DNA of 64,000 nt from positions 74,433 through 138,432 of the forward strand of contig BCGN01000007.1 of NCBI GenBank assembly GCA_001599295.1, read 5' to 3'. Positions 44,601-54,718 of this stretch are shown piece by piece (position 1 is the stretch's first letter; the number at the start of each line of letters is the position of its first letter). The DNA is from Sporopachydermia quercuum. Taxonomy: Eukaryota; Ascomycota; Sporopachydermiomycetes; Sporopachydermiales; Sporopachydermiaceae. The notes under the pieces were generated by a model. That model ran no database searches. It had not been told where the DNA came from and saw nothing but the letters and a program-made list of their open reading frames with translations. Position numbers and translations under genes: made by a program.

Positions 44601-46006
44601 ACATGGGATTTTTGGAAGCTTGTCCGGAATGTCATTGAAGGCCGAATTCTGTCCATCGGTTTTATAGTTTTCTCGGAATTACCACCCGTGTGTTTCCGCA
44701 GTTTCATCCGGGCATACCGTTTCAGGTAGCTCGGAATGTCACATGAACAGTTAGCGTTGATTTTGGCTTCCGATTCGTATATTTCTTCCGTTAAACCTAA
44801 ATAATAATGGGCTGTTTGAAACGTAACTCTTTGTAATCTAGCCATGATTATTTGTACTATATGTACTGTTGCCTGAGGGTATAAATGAACGATTCTTTGG
44901 AAAGCTTCGGCAGGAATTGTGGCGATTGAGCAATCTTTAGCTGCTCTTGCGATGATTTGGGGGCTATTTTTAGGTTTCGGGGTACTTCGGGTTTGATTTG
45001 GTGGGGAATTGTTTCCGCTATATCCATTTGTTCCGCTATGATCTCCGGTACGGTCTCCATTATAGTCTTTGTTTCCANTATCATTCGTACTCTCAGCTAA
45101 TGATAAATCGGAAATCAGTGGTAGCGTAGGAACAGACTCAACACCAAGAGAGTCTTTATGATCTCCGAAATATCCCCCCAAATCCATGCTACCATATATG
45201 CTCCCATTTCCCCCATTCATATCATCTTCAGTTCCACTCCCATTCCCATTAGTAAATAAAGATAAAATCGTTAATAAAGACGTCAAAGGTGCTCCTGTTT
45301 TAACCTCATTCAATAACTGATAACTTTCCCCATTCAGTTCATAGCAGTCAGAAGCATAATGGCGATTGTTATTAGCGCCAGTAGCTAATTTAGCATATAG
45401 CTGCACAGTACCTTCTACAACAATAGAAAATCCAATTTGCTCGTCCAACAAAATAACATCTCCTTCATCAAGCTTATGCGTTTGAATATTCCTTGTAAGC
45501 TCGTGAAACACTGGCTTATCAATATAACCAAATAGTTTAATTGCTGATAGAAATTGGTCTAAATAAGTAGTGAATCCGGAGTGGCTTTCTTGAACGTCAT
45601 CCATAAACATGTCAAGTTTGGTGTCTTCTCTAGTAGAATCTGCTGGTAATCGTGAATAGACTGTTAAAATTCGATATCTTATTATCAAAGCCATTGTTCC
45701 ATTGATGATGATGAATATCAGTAGTAGAGAAGAGTATGAAAGAGTGATTGAAACATTAGAGCTTAAGAATGATAAAACGAAGGCTGGAATGTGATAGAGA
45801 AAAAACCCTAGTAGTTTGAACGAAATCCATGAAATGCTTTGAATAATATAAGGAAGTGGAGTAGTTGTAGATGCATCATGATTGGANGCCAGCGGTAAAT
45901 CCAATAAATATAAGGATGAGGATGAGGATGAGGATAAGGATAAGGATGATGACGAGAATGTCAACTCCTGTTGAAAGGAACTTGAAATGCTTGAAACTTC
46001 ACTCAT
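41660..46006 (-). CDS. NTE1: Lysophospholipase NTE1 (neuropathy target esterase family)
   Basis: An ER-membrane phospholipase B that deacylates phosphatidylcholine to glycerophosphocholine. The 1448 residues fit the fungal range. The N-terminus has a Ser-rich head, then hydrophobic segments at about 55-110 (FKLLGFFLYHIPAFVLSFL and LLLIFIIINGTMALII). Three cyclic-nucleotide-binding-like domains follow, beginning near residues 155, 595 and 725. The C-terminal patatin domain has the oxyanion motif GLVLGGGGARGISHLG (about 1144), GTSIG with the catalytic Ser (about 1176) and DGG with the catalytic Asp (about 1298). All active-site elements are intact. The middle of the gene, roughly 42600-44800, is richer in CpG than its ends and its neighbours. 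Confidence 0.96.
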   Translation of the reverse strand: MSEVSSISSSFQQELTFSSSSLSLSSSSSSSLYLLDLPLXSNHDASTTTPLPYIIQSISWISFKLLGFFLYHIPAFVLSFLSSNVSITLSYSSLLLIFIIINGTMALIIRYRILTVYSRLPADSTREDTKLDMFMDDVQESHSGFTTYLDQFLSAIKLFGYIDKPVFHELTRNIQTHKLDEGDVILLDEQIGFSIVVEGTVQLYAKLATGANNNRHYASDCYELNGESYQLLNEVKTGAPLTSLLTILSLFTNGNGSGTEDDMNGGNGSIYGSMDLGGYFGDHKDSLGVESVPTLPLISDLSLAESTNDXGNKDYNGDRTGDHSGTNGYSGNNSPPNQTRSTPKPKNSPQIIARAAKDCSIATIPAEAFQRIVHLYPQATVHIVQIIMARLQRVTFQTAHYYLGLTEEIYESEAKINANCSCDIPSYLKRYARMKLRKHTGGNSEKTIKPMDRIRPSMTFRTSFQKSHVAPRSRHVTLSPEDGYHPGDLLTSVPISRKASGPQLLRESNSSANLNSMFVGSRDETEDAALRAAIAEGIFSVLGIEKSSLDMYIGNNHLSSYSNNGINSHRTTSPRILTPAMKPIDGTSEPRNFSANLIAREFEAAQRDVSLALEVFAVEAGTEMIAQNGDHDGMYFVVDGKLRISYRKTSNSNSNPASETIISYILPGGITGIPGSLMGSRSYATITAETDSVVGFLSRDASEDLCERYPFIYLSIARTLKNNLNPLLMYMDLAMEWVNVDAGRVLVTQGSEADAIYIVLNGRFRAVQDIRHQGNRNGMDAQKSEETGNSEPRAGGNNRNDRSVRVIEEYSAGESVGEVDVLTASKNTSSVIAVRYSEAARLPRSLFEVLARLNPSITIEISRKVASRLRSEQQKQSGLGRSTITSISNGPNPRQNIRTITILPVVSGLPVEEFGERLVSALQDVGQRVIPLTQASFISHLGKRAFDKMAQLKMSGYFADLEDRYNQVXYIADTAANSAWTRTCIQQADCVLLIADGDAEPDIGEFERKLVKLGSSARTELVLLHAEKSVIAGSTHAWLQSRLWVQSHHHVLFSTGIGNSAQQNGARPKFNRFETFRSPPGWNKLRFKLKTLREDLEARYNIPGMDKWKWTSYRGSRRYPAASSQPHKDDFKRLARLLSGQAVGLVLGGGGARGISHLGVIKVLEELAIPIDLVGGTSIGSFVGGLYARDYDLVPIYGRAKQFANRVSSLWRMVLDLTYPTTAYTTGHEFNRGIWKAFGDSRIEDFWLPFYANTTNITHSRMEIHRFGYAWRYIRASMSLAGLLPPLEDNGSMLLDGGYMDNLTVQEMKSLGAATVIAVDVGSIDDTTPMRYGDTLSGAWVVFNRWNIFSKHPNVPSLAEIQQRLAYVSSVKALEEAKNTPGVLYMRPPVDNIATLDFGKFDEILSIGSVYCNEVMEQLKIEGRMPIIAGATGAKGKVRSDHVRRNSV

Positions 46007-47863
46007 TGTAAACGGGGTTATATTTATAGCTGAAGGTTTTCAAAGAAACGGCTCATTATGTATAACTGAAGTATACCCAATAACTGCCGAATATAGAGTG
46101 AGCCTATGATAGTTTGATATATGCACTTCTCTGGTGAGTGAGTAGATAACTATAGATCAACCAATAGTTTAAAAAAGAAAACCAGTAGAATAGATAGAAT
46201 TGGTAAACTAAGAAGGAAATATAAATCAGCCAAAAAAGAANCAATGAATCGTAAATTATTCCATACAATAGTACGTTATTGATCACAAGTAGACCGCGTA
46301 CGAAGGACACCTTATTAGATGAAGACAGCTTGAATCTTCAGGATAGTTATTTTCTAATGAGAGTTTCCTGAACAAAATTCTAATACCGTTTTGCTAGTAT
46401 TCTAATTTCTATTTCACCAACTTCTTTATTCCTATCATACAATAAGCCTTGTAACTTTTCTTATATAAGATATCATCAGCTACCAAGCATTACAGAATAA
46501 CATCCTTTTTGTACCTGTTTGATCTCTTACTCCACACATCACTTGCTTCTAAGTTAACACAACCCAATTTCAAATAAAGCCGTATGACCCGTTTCAAAAC
46601 TTGTAAATATATAAATTCAAATGCTCGTATTTATGCATTCAAGTATATATTCCGTAGAGATAACTGGCAAAAAGTACCTTAGAAGAATAATGAAATAGCA
46701 GGTAAGAGAGAGAAAAAAGCATGCTATGAAGTAACCTTCGTAGAATACAAAAGAAGAAGCGATGATATGATTAGAAGGGTAAATATTACTTTAACTAGTA
46801 ATTTCTGGGGACGGTTTTACCTATTGGGGAACAGATTACTTGATCTGGTAAGGCATGTGGATTTGCTTGAGAAGAGATGAAAATGGGGGGTATTAGGGAG
46901 ATGGGTTGCGTCTATTCTGAGATAGACAGAAAGCTAAGAATTGGATCTGAAGTGGGGTATATATTTCATGGTCGAGTGAATTGGGACTTGCAGAGTTTTT
47001 TAGTAGATTTTTTATAGATTTTGATAGTTGAGTAAGTTCTTCACCGTGTTTGCTATAGGAAAAAGACGATAAGATTGAGTGCAAGATCAAACCGGAAATA
47101 GTACAGCTATTACTATGTTGACATCATCACAGACGCAGTGCAAGGTCCAGGAGTATATGCTATTAACTACCTTCTATTAATTTTTTGAACATACAACTAG
47201 ACAGATTGAGATCCCTTAACTTCTGGCTTTACTACTGCTTTCATTATACTGAAATGTGTTGCAGAGTTGAAGTAAATCAAGAGATCATTGCATTCTCATA
47301 TTTCCATATTATCTCATCGTCTCCGAAATTCACAGTAATCTCACTATTATCTTTTCCGAAATATTTTCTTTTATTATGGTCAAATAGGTGATAAGCGCAA
47401 TTGTATAGCCAAAAGTTCAAGTGACCCAAATTACTTTGATCTAGACTGCGGGATAGTAGTAACGCAGAACAGCAGTTCTATTGTCAAAACATTAGAAGAC
47501 AAAAAATAAAGAAAAGATCCTTCATACTTATCTGGAGAATTAATTTCTAACTAAAATATCAGTAGATATCATTCAATTATAATACCCTGATTCTGCCAAT
47601 TCTGTTGCTACTATATATTAGTTATTTATTTCAAATTACATCTGCAATACTGATCTTAAAAATCATCAGTAATAATCCAATTTCCGTTGTGCTACGTATA
47701 ATTAACACTTTCTATGTATAAATAAACTGAAAAAGAGTGCCACTTGGCTGTAACTATTAGCAGCTTCGACATATAATTCGTCAGTAGTCTCATCCATTAA
47801 CCATCCGAGCTTCTAAGTCTCAAATGCTATATCACTATACCCTGGCCAAATATCTTTATATAT
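46007..47863. other. Spacer between LTN1 and NTE1
   Basis: A 1.86-kb gap holding the NTE1 promoter and the LTN1 3' region (both genes minus). The frames at 46104-46310, 46893-47090 and 47185-47391 lack recognisable features. No gene is seen. Confidence 0.45.
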
Positions 47864-50800
47864 TTAGTATCCTTCATCATCATTCCCAGTATTTCTTTGA
47901 TATACCCGCGATGTTTTGAATGAAAATGCTTGACGACATAATGGACAACTGTTTGAACCTGAACTCTTAAACCATTTCAACAAACAACTAGCATGGAACT
48001 TGTTCTTACACGTAGGACATGACTTCTTAGGTAATGATCTATCTTGAGCAATGATTGCATAACAAATAGCACATTCTTCAACACCAGAAACGTGTAAGGA
48101 TACATTCTTCTTGAATAAAGCTATTGCTTCAATTATATTTCCTCCAGGTGATGATACTAACCTCCTAGATGCCAGAATCCAAGCTTTCCATTGATTTTCA
48201 GTAACTCCTACTTTCTGTTTACCTTCAATTGAGAGACTCTTCAATGGATACGTCGCTGGCAGTTTAACAACCATCTCTAACTTCTGTTCATCAACAAGAT
48301 AAACGGCTTTCACTTCCCGCGCTGATTTCAACACTTTAACATCAAATTCTTCATCACTTGTATTAGCAGCAAAAAATGAGCTTACTTTATCAAGTTCTTC
48401 ATTGATAAGCAAAGGGCTAATATATGTTTCAGTGAACTTATCAACAATAGAAGAAAATTGTTTATCTCTGATATCACTATACCATTCAGAAGCAACGGCT
48501 CCACAAGTTTTCAGCACAAGGAAGTAAACATCTAATAGTAAAACCCTTATTTCATCTTCTGGCTCGTAGATAAAAACATGGCTAATACTAGGACTGCTAA
48601 TATTACTATTACCATTTCCATTGCTGCTGATATCACTATAAGCTAATAAGATTTTAAGATCATCTTTGCTGAATGTTTTCAACGTCTTCATAAGTACTTT
48701 ATCATAGCTAAAGAAATACTCCAGAAACATAGGTATATAGTTGGCTTTTACCAGGAAGTTTACATAATGCTTCTGAAGGTTAAACGAAGCATTACGGAAA
48801 TGATCAAGAACTAGAATCCATGAATAAAGGAAAGAATATGTTGAGGAGCTTGGAACAAGAGCTGGAGTTAATGAGCTATCAGCTGGATGAGATAATAGTT
48901 GAAGTAGTTGATTAGGTAAGGCAAATTTGGAGTCTCCCCCAGAGCTTGATTGGCTATTAACATTGCTGTTGTTATTGTTATTGTTATGATCACCGGATTC
49001 TGACGCAAGTTCTTCTTGTTCCTCTGAATCAACATTAATTCGAATATCAATATCACTATTACTATCATTATCATCATCACCCTGTTCCTCTTGATTTTCC
49101 ACCTCCTTTCTATCTAATTCGTAAGCAATAACCCTGTCACTTTCCTCTTTTGAAATCTTGACTCTCAGCAACCAAAATCCTATTCTAACAAGTTTGAGGT
49201 TATCTGACAGGAAAAAATTGTATATAACAGTATCAGACAGTTTGTCGATGCTTCTAATATTTAGTTTCCTCAATAGACTAGTTACCAGGTCTATTAATAT
49301 ATTGATAGATGATTGCTGAATACTGTTTGCTGGCTTAGTGCTTAGAGAAGGTGTAATAGCTACAATGGATAAAATGCCATTCTCGAATTCTGTTTGCTGC
49401 GATTTCCACTCTTCGTCTATTGCCGCAAACCATGGTTCATATGTATGGGAAAGTAGGAATATATATAGCCTTANTGCCATACATTGCATTATCAATATTG
49501 TGTTAGCATCGCTAGACTCATNTGTATCTTCAAGCAAAGCTAATGCATCCTCAAGTAGAGATAATGCAATAGAAGCATCGAGCTGCTGATGCTGTTGCTT
49601 AGAGAATACCTCGATAATGATTTCCGTTATTTCAATCCTACCGAACCATGATTCTTCATCATATGCATCTTCTCCTTGAAGAGCCCGTGATATCTGGAGC
49701 AATAACCGCCTTACGCGTTCTTCTTCTAAAGGCAGCGAGATTTCTTTGGTGGCGGCCCTAGCGAGAATCCATGAGGATAATCCTGTTGTTAATGATCCGG
49801 TTTCGCTGAAGAGCAAGTTTCTCAGTATATTCAATGATGGAAATCTCAGCTCACCAAATGCCCTGATCATAGCCAATACTACGAAGGGTCTTTCATTAAG
49901 AAGCTTACGCCACACTCTGATATCAAAATCCAGACTNATTTCTGATGCCGGTGTGTTTCTTATCTTTTGTTGTAACACCCTGGTGATAGCACGACCCAGA
50001 TAATAGGAAATAGGTGTAGTTCCTTCAGCTAGGTCTTCTGCCTGAGAATAATTGATTACGTCATTGATGGATATTGAAGATGAGGATTGAATATCGGTTT
50101 TGTGGTGCTCGGCTATCGAAATACCAGAAAGGGAATAAGTTACGAGATCATTCGGCAAATGCTCGTCTATAATCTCGTAACCGATAGCCGAGGTCCATAG
50201 ATCGGCTGCGCCTCCAACGAGGACATATTTGAATACATTGAGGCTCAGTTTTGCTGGATTCAGTTCCAAATCGGGCAATGCGATCATAAATTCTCCAAAA
50301 TTGATGAAAAGACGTTGAACTATATCAACAGCATAAGCCACATTTCGGATAAATAGGTCATCATGGTAGGAAACGGTATGATGAGATTTAATCCACATAT
50401 ACTGTGCCACCTCAAGGGATATTTCTGCTTCCTTATATAGCACGGCTTCAACAGTTTTGCCTAATTTAGCAGCCAATAAATCACTAGATGTTAAAATGTG
50501 GCTTATCTTATCAGGAAGATTCATATTAAGGAAACTGTGGCTTAGCTGATCATTACTATATTCGGATAATAGAAATTCAGTCAAAACCTCCTTAGCAACC
50601 GGGTTATTCAAATCATACACTGACCAGTCGCTATTAACTAGAAAAGGGAGAATTTGCTCTTTGGAAATCAATTTGGATGATATCATCGTTTTCTGAGACT
50701 TTTGCGGAAGTTTAGAGAATGTAGTCAAAATGGAATCAACTAAACCTGCGAAATATCCTAGTTTTTTTGCCAATTCTTCCGATTCTCCTGAGATTTCTGA

Positions 50801-52453
50801 TATCTTCGGCAACTGCTCAAACAAATGAACTGAAGCTTCCGAATCAAGCTTAGGAATCATCTTTTCGATGAAAGCTTCACTCCTATCAATCCTTAGTAAT
50901 TCATCTAACAGTTTACTATCAACAGAATCAATTCTTTCAATAACCTTCACAACAGGAACAACGACATCAGCCAAGTCCCCTTTTCTGATACTTTCACCGA
51001 TTAGTCCTAAGATAGCTACTTGAGGGCTACCAATGTCTTCTTGCTCGATAAGCAATTTAATGATTCTTTCTAGCTCTTCTTTTCCTTTCAGCGCAATCAA
51101 CAACTGAGCAATTCCTTTAGATATCAGAGGCTCTTTCTCAAATAGTTCAACCAAAAATGAAATATCAGTAATCCCTATTGCATGTATGGCAGCAGCAATC
51201 TCATTCACTACAGTACTGTTAGGTCTTCTCAATAGTACTATGATTATGGGAATCAGTTCATTCATTGATGCCACAGATTTAAATGGACCTTTTAGTAGGC
51301 TTAGTAGTGTAACATTAGAGACTTCAATCTCCTCCCTAGATCTCACTGCTGAAACTGTTGTTTGAATAGAATGAAGTAATTGCTTGTTAATTAAACCTTC
51401 TGGCAAGGAATTGATCAAGAGATTCAAGCTTTTCCAATACTGTTCAGCACGTCCTGATGATCCATTTGAAATCAATTGCGTCAATACATCAATACGTTTA
51501 GCAGCCCTCTTAGAGCTTTTCCACGCTTGAGGTAACACTCGTAGAGTATCAAATAACGTAATAACAGGAGGGTTCTTCATTTTGACGATATATTTGAACA
51601 ATCCATGCAATATCTTATCGATTTCAAGATTAGGTTCAAAATTTGACGTTAGTAGAAGATTTATTGTCAACATTAACGACCGAATCACATTCGTATCTTG
51701 ATCCTTGAATAATGGCCATATTGGCGAGTCTTCAGCTTGCGGGAACTTATCAACATTGCCAAATAAAAACTCGTAATACATAGAGCATCCAGAAAACTTA
51801 CCATCAGGCGAGTCATTGCTGACAATAAGATCGCCAATAATTCCTAATGCTCCTGTATATAATCTAGCACATTTAGATGCCCTATCATGAATGCTCTCGA
51901 TTCTCTCGTCAGACAACGAAAGCGGTGTTTCTAATAATGCTGATATCACGAATGGTAGTAATTTTCTCTGAAACACTTTGAAAAGAGCCTTTTGTTTCTC
52001 TAGGTTTGGAAAACATGTTGTTATACTCGCTGTTGTTGTTTTAACCACTAGTCTATCAGTATCATGGGTACCTAATAACCATGGGCCAATTGTATATACT
52101 AAGTAAGGAGAATATTCTTTACCCAATTTCGAGCAGAATACACCTTGAACTTCATGAGACAATAATCTCACATTCCTTGAATTATCAATAGATGATTTCG
52201 GATAGATCTGAGCCCAGCACTCTAAAACACCAGCATCAGCTAAAAGGTCCTGCTTACTGATGGATTCTGATGATACTAGACTTTTGAACTTCTCTAGTGC
52301 CTTTTCTTTCGTAGTCGCATCACGTTTTAATAGAGATTTGTAGAGAATTCTCAGCTCAGGGTTTATGATAGATGATGGATCAGGAACTCCCGTAATATAA
52401 GATAAAGATATTTCATAAACTGGTGAAGACCAGTCAGTAAGCTCAGGGTTCAT
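47864..52453 (-). CDS. LTN1: Listerin E3 ubiquitin ligase (Ltn1/Rkr1), ribosome quality control
   Basis: A RING E3 ligase that binds the 60S subunit and ubiquitinates stalled nascent chains in the RQC complex. The 1529 residues match S. cerevisiae Ltn1 (1562). It starts with the conserved N-terminal domain (YEISLSYITGVPDPS near 13-27, LRILYKSLLKRDATTKEKALEKF near 30-52), followed by long helical HEAT-like repeats. The C-terminus has the RWD-like linker and a RING at 1461-1506: CAICYAII, CPTC, FHASCLLKWF and CPLC, with all zinc ligands present. An acidic Asn/Asp/Ser-rich loop lies near 1130-1175. The ATG at 52453 starts the conserved block. Three unresolved bases fall within the gene. Confidence 0.96.
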   Translation of the reverse strand: MNPELTDWSSPVYEISLSYITGVPDPSSIINPELRILYKSLLKRDATTKEKALEKFKSLVSSESISKQDLLADAGVLECWAQIYPKSSIDNSRNVRLLSHEVQGVFCSKLGKEYSPYLVYTIGPWLLGTHDTDRLVVKTTTASITTCFPNLEKQKALFKVFQRKLLPFVISALLETPLSLSDERIESIHDRASKCARLYTGALGIIGDLIVSNDSPDGKFSGCSMYYEFLFGNVDKFPQAEDSPIWPLFKDQDTNVIRSLMLTINLLLTSNFEPNLEIDKILHGLFKYIVKMKNPPVITLFDTLRVLPQAWKSSKRAAKRIDVLTQLISNGSSGRAEQYWKSLNLLINSLPEGLINKQLLHSIQTTVSAVRSREEIEVSNVTLLSLLKGPFKSVASMNELIPIIIVLLRRPNSTVVNEIAAAIHAIGITDISFLVELFEKEPLISKGIAQLLIALKGKEELERIIKLLIEQEDIGSPQVAILGLIGESIRKGDLADVVVPVVKVIERIDSVDSKLLDELLRIDRSEAFIEKMIPKLDSEASVHLFEQLPKISEISGESEELAKKLGYFAGLVDSILTTFSKLPQKSQKTMISSKLISKEQILPFLVNSDWSVYDLNNPVAKEVLTEFLLSEYSNDQLSHSFLNMNLPDKISHILTSSDLLAAKLGKTVEAVLYKEAEISLEVAQYMWIKSHHTVSYHDDLFIRNVAYAVDIVQRLFINFGEFMIALPDLELNPAKLSLNVFKYVLVGGAADLWTSAIGYEIIDEHLPNDLVTYSLSGISIAEHHKTDIQSSSSISINDVINYSQAEDLAEGTTPISYYLGRAITRVLQQKIRNTPASEXSLDFDIRVWRKLLNERPFVVLAMIRAFGELRFPSLNILRNLLFSETGSLTTGLSSWILARAATKEISLPLEEERVRRLLLQISRALQGEDAYDEESWFGRIEITEIIIEVFSKQQHQQLDASIALSLLEDALALLEDTXESSDANTILIMQCMAXRLYIFLLSHTYEPWFAAIDEEWKSQQTEFENGILSIVAITPSLSTKPANSIQQSSINILIDLVTSLLRKLNIRSIDKLSDTVIYNFFLSDNLKLVRIGFWLLRVKISKEESDRVIAYELDRKEVENQEEQGDDDNDSNSDIDIRINVDSEEQEELASESGDHNNNNNNSNVNSQSSSGGDSKFALPNQLLQLLSHPADSSLTPALVPSSSTYSFLYSWILVLDHFRNASFNLQKHYVNFLVKANYIPMFLEYFFSYDKVLMKTLKTFSKDDLKILLAYSDISSNGNGNSNISSPSISHVFIYEPEDEIRVLLLDVYFLVLKTCGAVASEWYSDIRDKQFSSIVDKFTETYISPLLINEELDKVSSFFAANTSDEEFDVKVLKSAREVKAVYLVDEQKLEMVVKLPATYPLKSLSIEGKQKVGVTENQWKAWILASRRLVSSPGGNIIEAIALFKKNVSLHVSGVEECAICYAIIAQDRSLPKKSCPTCKNKFHASCLLKWFKSSGSNSCPLCRQAFSFKTSRVYQRNTGNDDEGY

Positions 52454-54718
52454 GGTTTGCAGGACCTGTAATGAGGCTTATGATGATTGCTTGAAATTAA
52501 TGGTGTAAAGTGAAATGAGTAGATATTTGTAGTTTCCTTAAAAGCACAAGCATTTCTTTATCAACTAAAAGCCTTGAAATGATGCATATAGCAGTGAAAA
52601 TATGTTGCTTATATACAATAGAGAATATTGAACGGTTGAAAGTTATTTTGATAGGACAAAAGTGAAATATTTCTTTCCTTATTAGAGTTTATGTTAGTGC
52701 CATTTTAGGCAATGATTTGGAAACTTTTCGGAGATTATTATAAAGAACATCGGATATTATATAGTCACGTCATATGAATGGAAGCACTTAGATGGTAATG
52801 ATATGGGAGAGAATGATGGGAGTTAACCAACAGATAGTCTTATTGTGTTGATATGATTTGTATAGGTACTAGTAAGTTTTTTTGAAGTAATTAATTTGCA
52901 ATTGTTGTAGTTCAAGTTGTTATTGTTAGTAAAACCAACAGTTGTATGTTCCCAGGAACAATAAAGAAAGTCGAAGGACAGCTTTCCAATGGATTTCAGA
53001 GCCTTCTACCATAACTTATTTCTTTCTGACATCAGGGTGATAGACTATATTATCATCATTCTAATTTTTTAGTGAGTTCTCTTAAATTATTCCATTGCCC
53101 TTCCACTTGCATATCCACTTGCATACAACAATTCAAATAGGTTCTAAGCCATTCCATTCCGCTTTACACATTTTTTACAATTAAGTTTAACGGTTATGCA
53201 TGTTCCTGCATAGACCCGCGTCCAAATTACTTAAACAAGAAATAAACCAAAAATTCTCGAAGATTCCTGGAATTCATTTACATATGCAACAACAGCAGGT
53301 TATCTGGTATATTTCTGTTCATCAATATTTTCATGCAGAAATGGTGAATCGAAGAAAGAAAAAAAAAAAGGTTAAAAACAGCATTTAAGGAAGCGAGAAA
53401 TTCAAAATCATGTTATCAAATAAGCGATAGAAGTATCTTTCTTTATNCTCAAGCACTCAGTAATCAGCCATAGTTCTCTAGGTCATCCACCTCTTTGCCC
53501 GATTGTCGACTGCCCATAAGTTATGGTTCCAATTACTGGAAAGAGATATTGCAGGATGAGGAGGTCTAAGTGGAGAGTGGGCTTCTGATATATGGTTAAG
53601 AATGCTAAATAGAAGCCTCTTGTAACGGAAAAAACAAAGTTAAAAAGATATGCTTCCATTAGATCTCTGGCACTTCAAATTATTGCTAAATGTATCTATT
53701 GTGTATTATAAAAATACACAGGTGCTGATCATCTCAACTTTTCATTATTAAGTCTCGATCGAGATATATATATGGATCTAACACTATTTAGACCCTTAAA
53801 GTAGGTCTTATCCGTATTCGCAAGGATCTAAATATGATGTAATCGAATAATGTATACTTAAAGTTCACCCTGACTAGTTTGCCGCATTGAACCCGCATAA
53901 TCTCATCGTTAACTCCAATAATCCGCAGTTCACTTCACCCTTACATATTACATCAAATACTCTCAATACCATACTATTCTTCTATCTTTAACTAAGGGTA
54001 TTAAAAATGTATTAGAGCAAACGTTCTGATAGATAATCAACTAGAACTCATACTATTTCCTCTTCAAATACTTCCCCCTTTTGCATTACCTCTCCCTTCC
54101 CCCTAGAGTACCTCACGTCTCCTTTCACTAACTTTCTTATCTAATAGTAGTATTAACCCAGAAAGGAAAATCCACTATTGACCCGAACAGGAGGAAAAGA
54201 CCTCGACAGGACCCACAGCAAAAAGTTTTCCTATAGGTGAAAATTTTCATCAAATTGAGATATCTCATAATATACTAGTGGATTGGTTATCCAATTACAA
54301 CCTCAACTATCTACTGTTATAAACAATTAAATGATTAGAAACTAATCATCCAAATCCAATCAAAAAGTATACACCTTTGAACTCTGAGAAAAGCTGTGAT
54401 CAAAGGATTTAATCAAGCAGTAGAGAAAATAACTACTGCTCATATTTGAGAATTACTCGATACCAATCAACCAATAGAGATTGCCCAAGGTAAGAAAGAA
54501 AGAGTAGAAGGAACTCTTTTATCTCTGAACTTGGGATAAATAATTGACCGCTAGGATATATAGAAAGTATATCCGTGTTTTTCTGATGAGTAAAGAACTA
54601 CTTGCTCGAATTTCAAGACCTTCGAAACCTGGATAACATCAGCAATAACTTCTTTAGACGAATAAACTATACCTAGTTGAGTATTAAACTAGGTAACAAT
54701 CACAAGTAGAATAGAAAA
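52454..54718. promoter_or_regulatory. Divergent promoter region, LTN1/SPE2
   Basis: 2.27 kb. Around 53900-54160 the plus strand is strongly pyrimidine-rich, followed by a purine/A-rich leader up to the SPE2 start. A 16-codon upstream ORF lies in that leader (listed separately). The frame at 53200-53388 ends in a Lys run from an A tract and is not taken as a gene. Confidence 0.4.
54586..54636 (+). promoter_or_regulatory. Upstream ORF in the SPE2 leader
   Basis: ATG at 54586 followed by 15 more sense codons and TAA at 54634-54636 (MSKELLARISRPSKPG), ending 82 nt before the SPE2 start. S-adenosylmethionine decarboxylase mRNAs of mammals and plants are repressed by polyamines through upstream ORFs; this peptide is not similar to the mammalian MAGDIS, so a regulatory role here is only inferred. 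Whether the transcript start lies upstream of it is unknown. Confidence 0.4.

Noticed and set aside
53200-53388. 62-codon ORF upstream of SPE2
   Set aside because: Low-complexity end (A tract), no family features, and it lies inside a large divergent promoter region.
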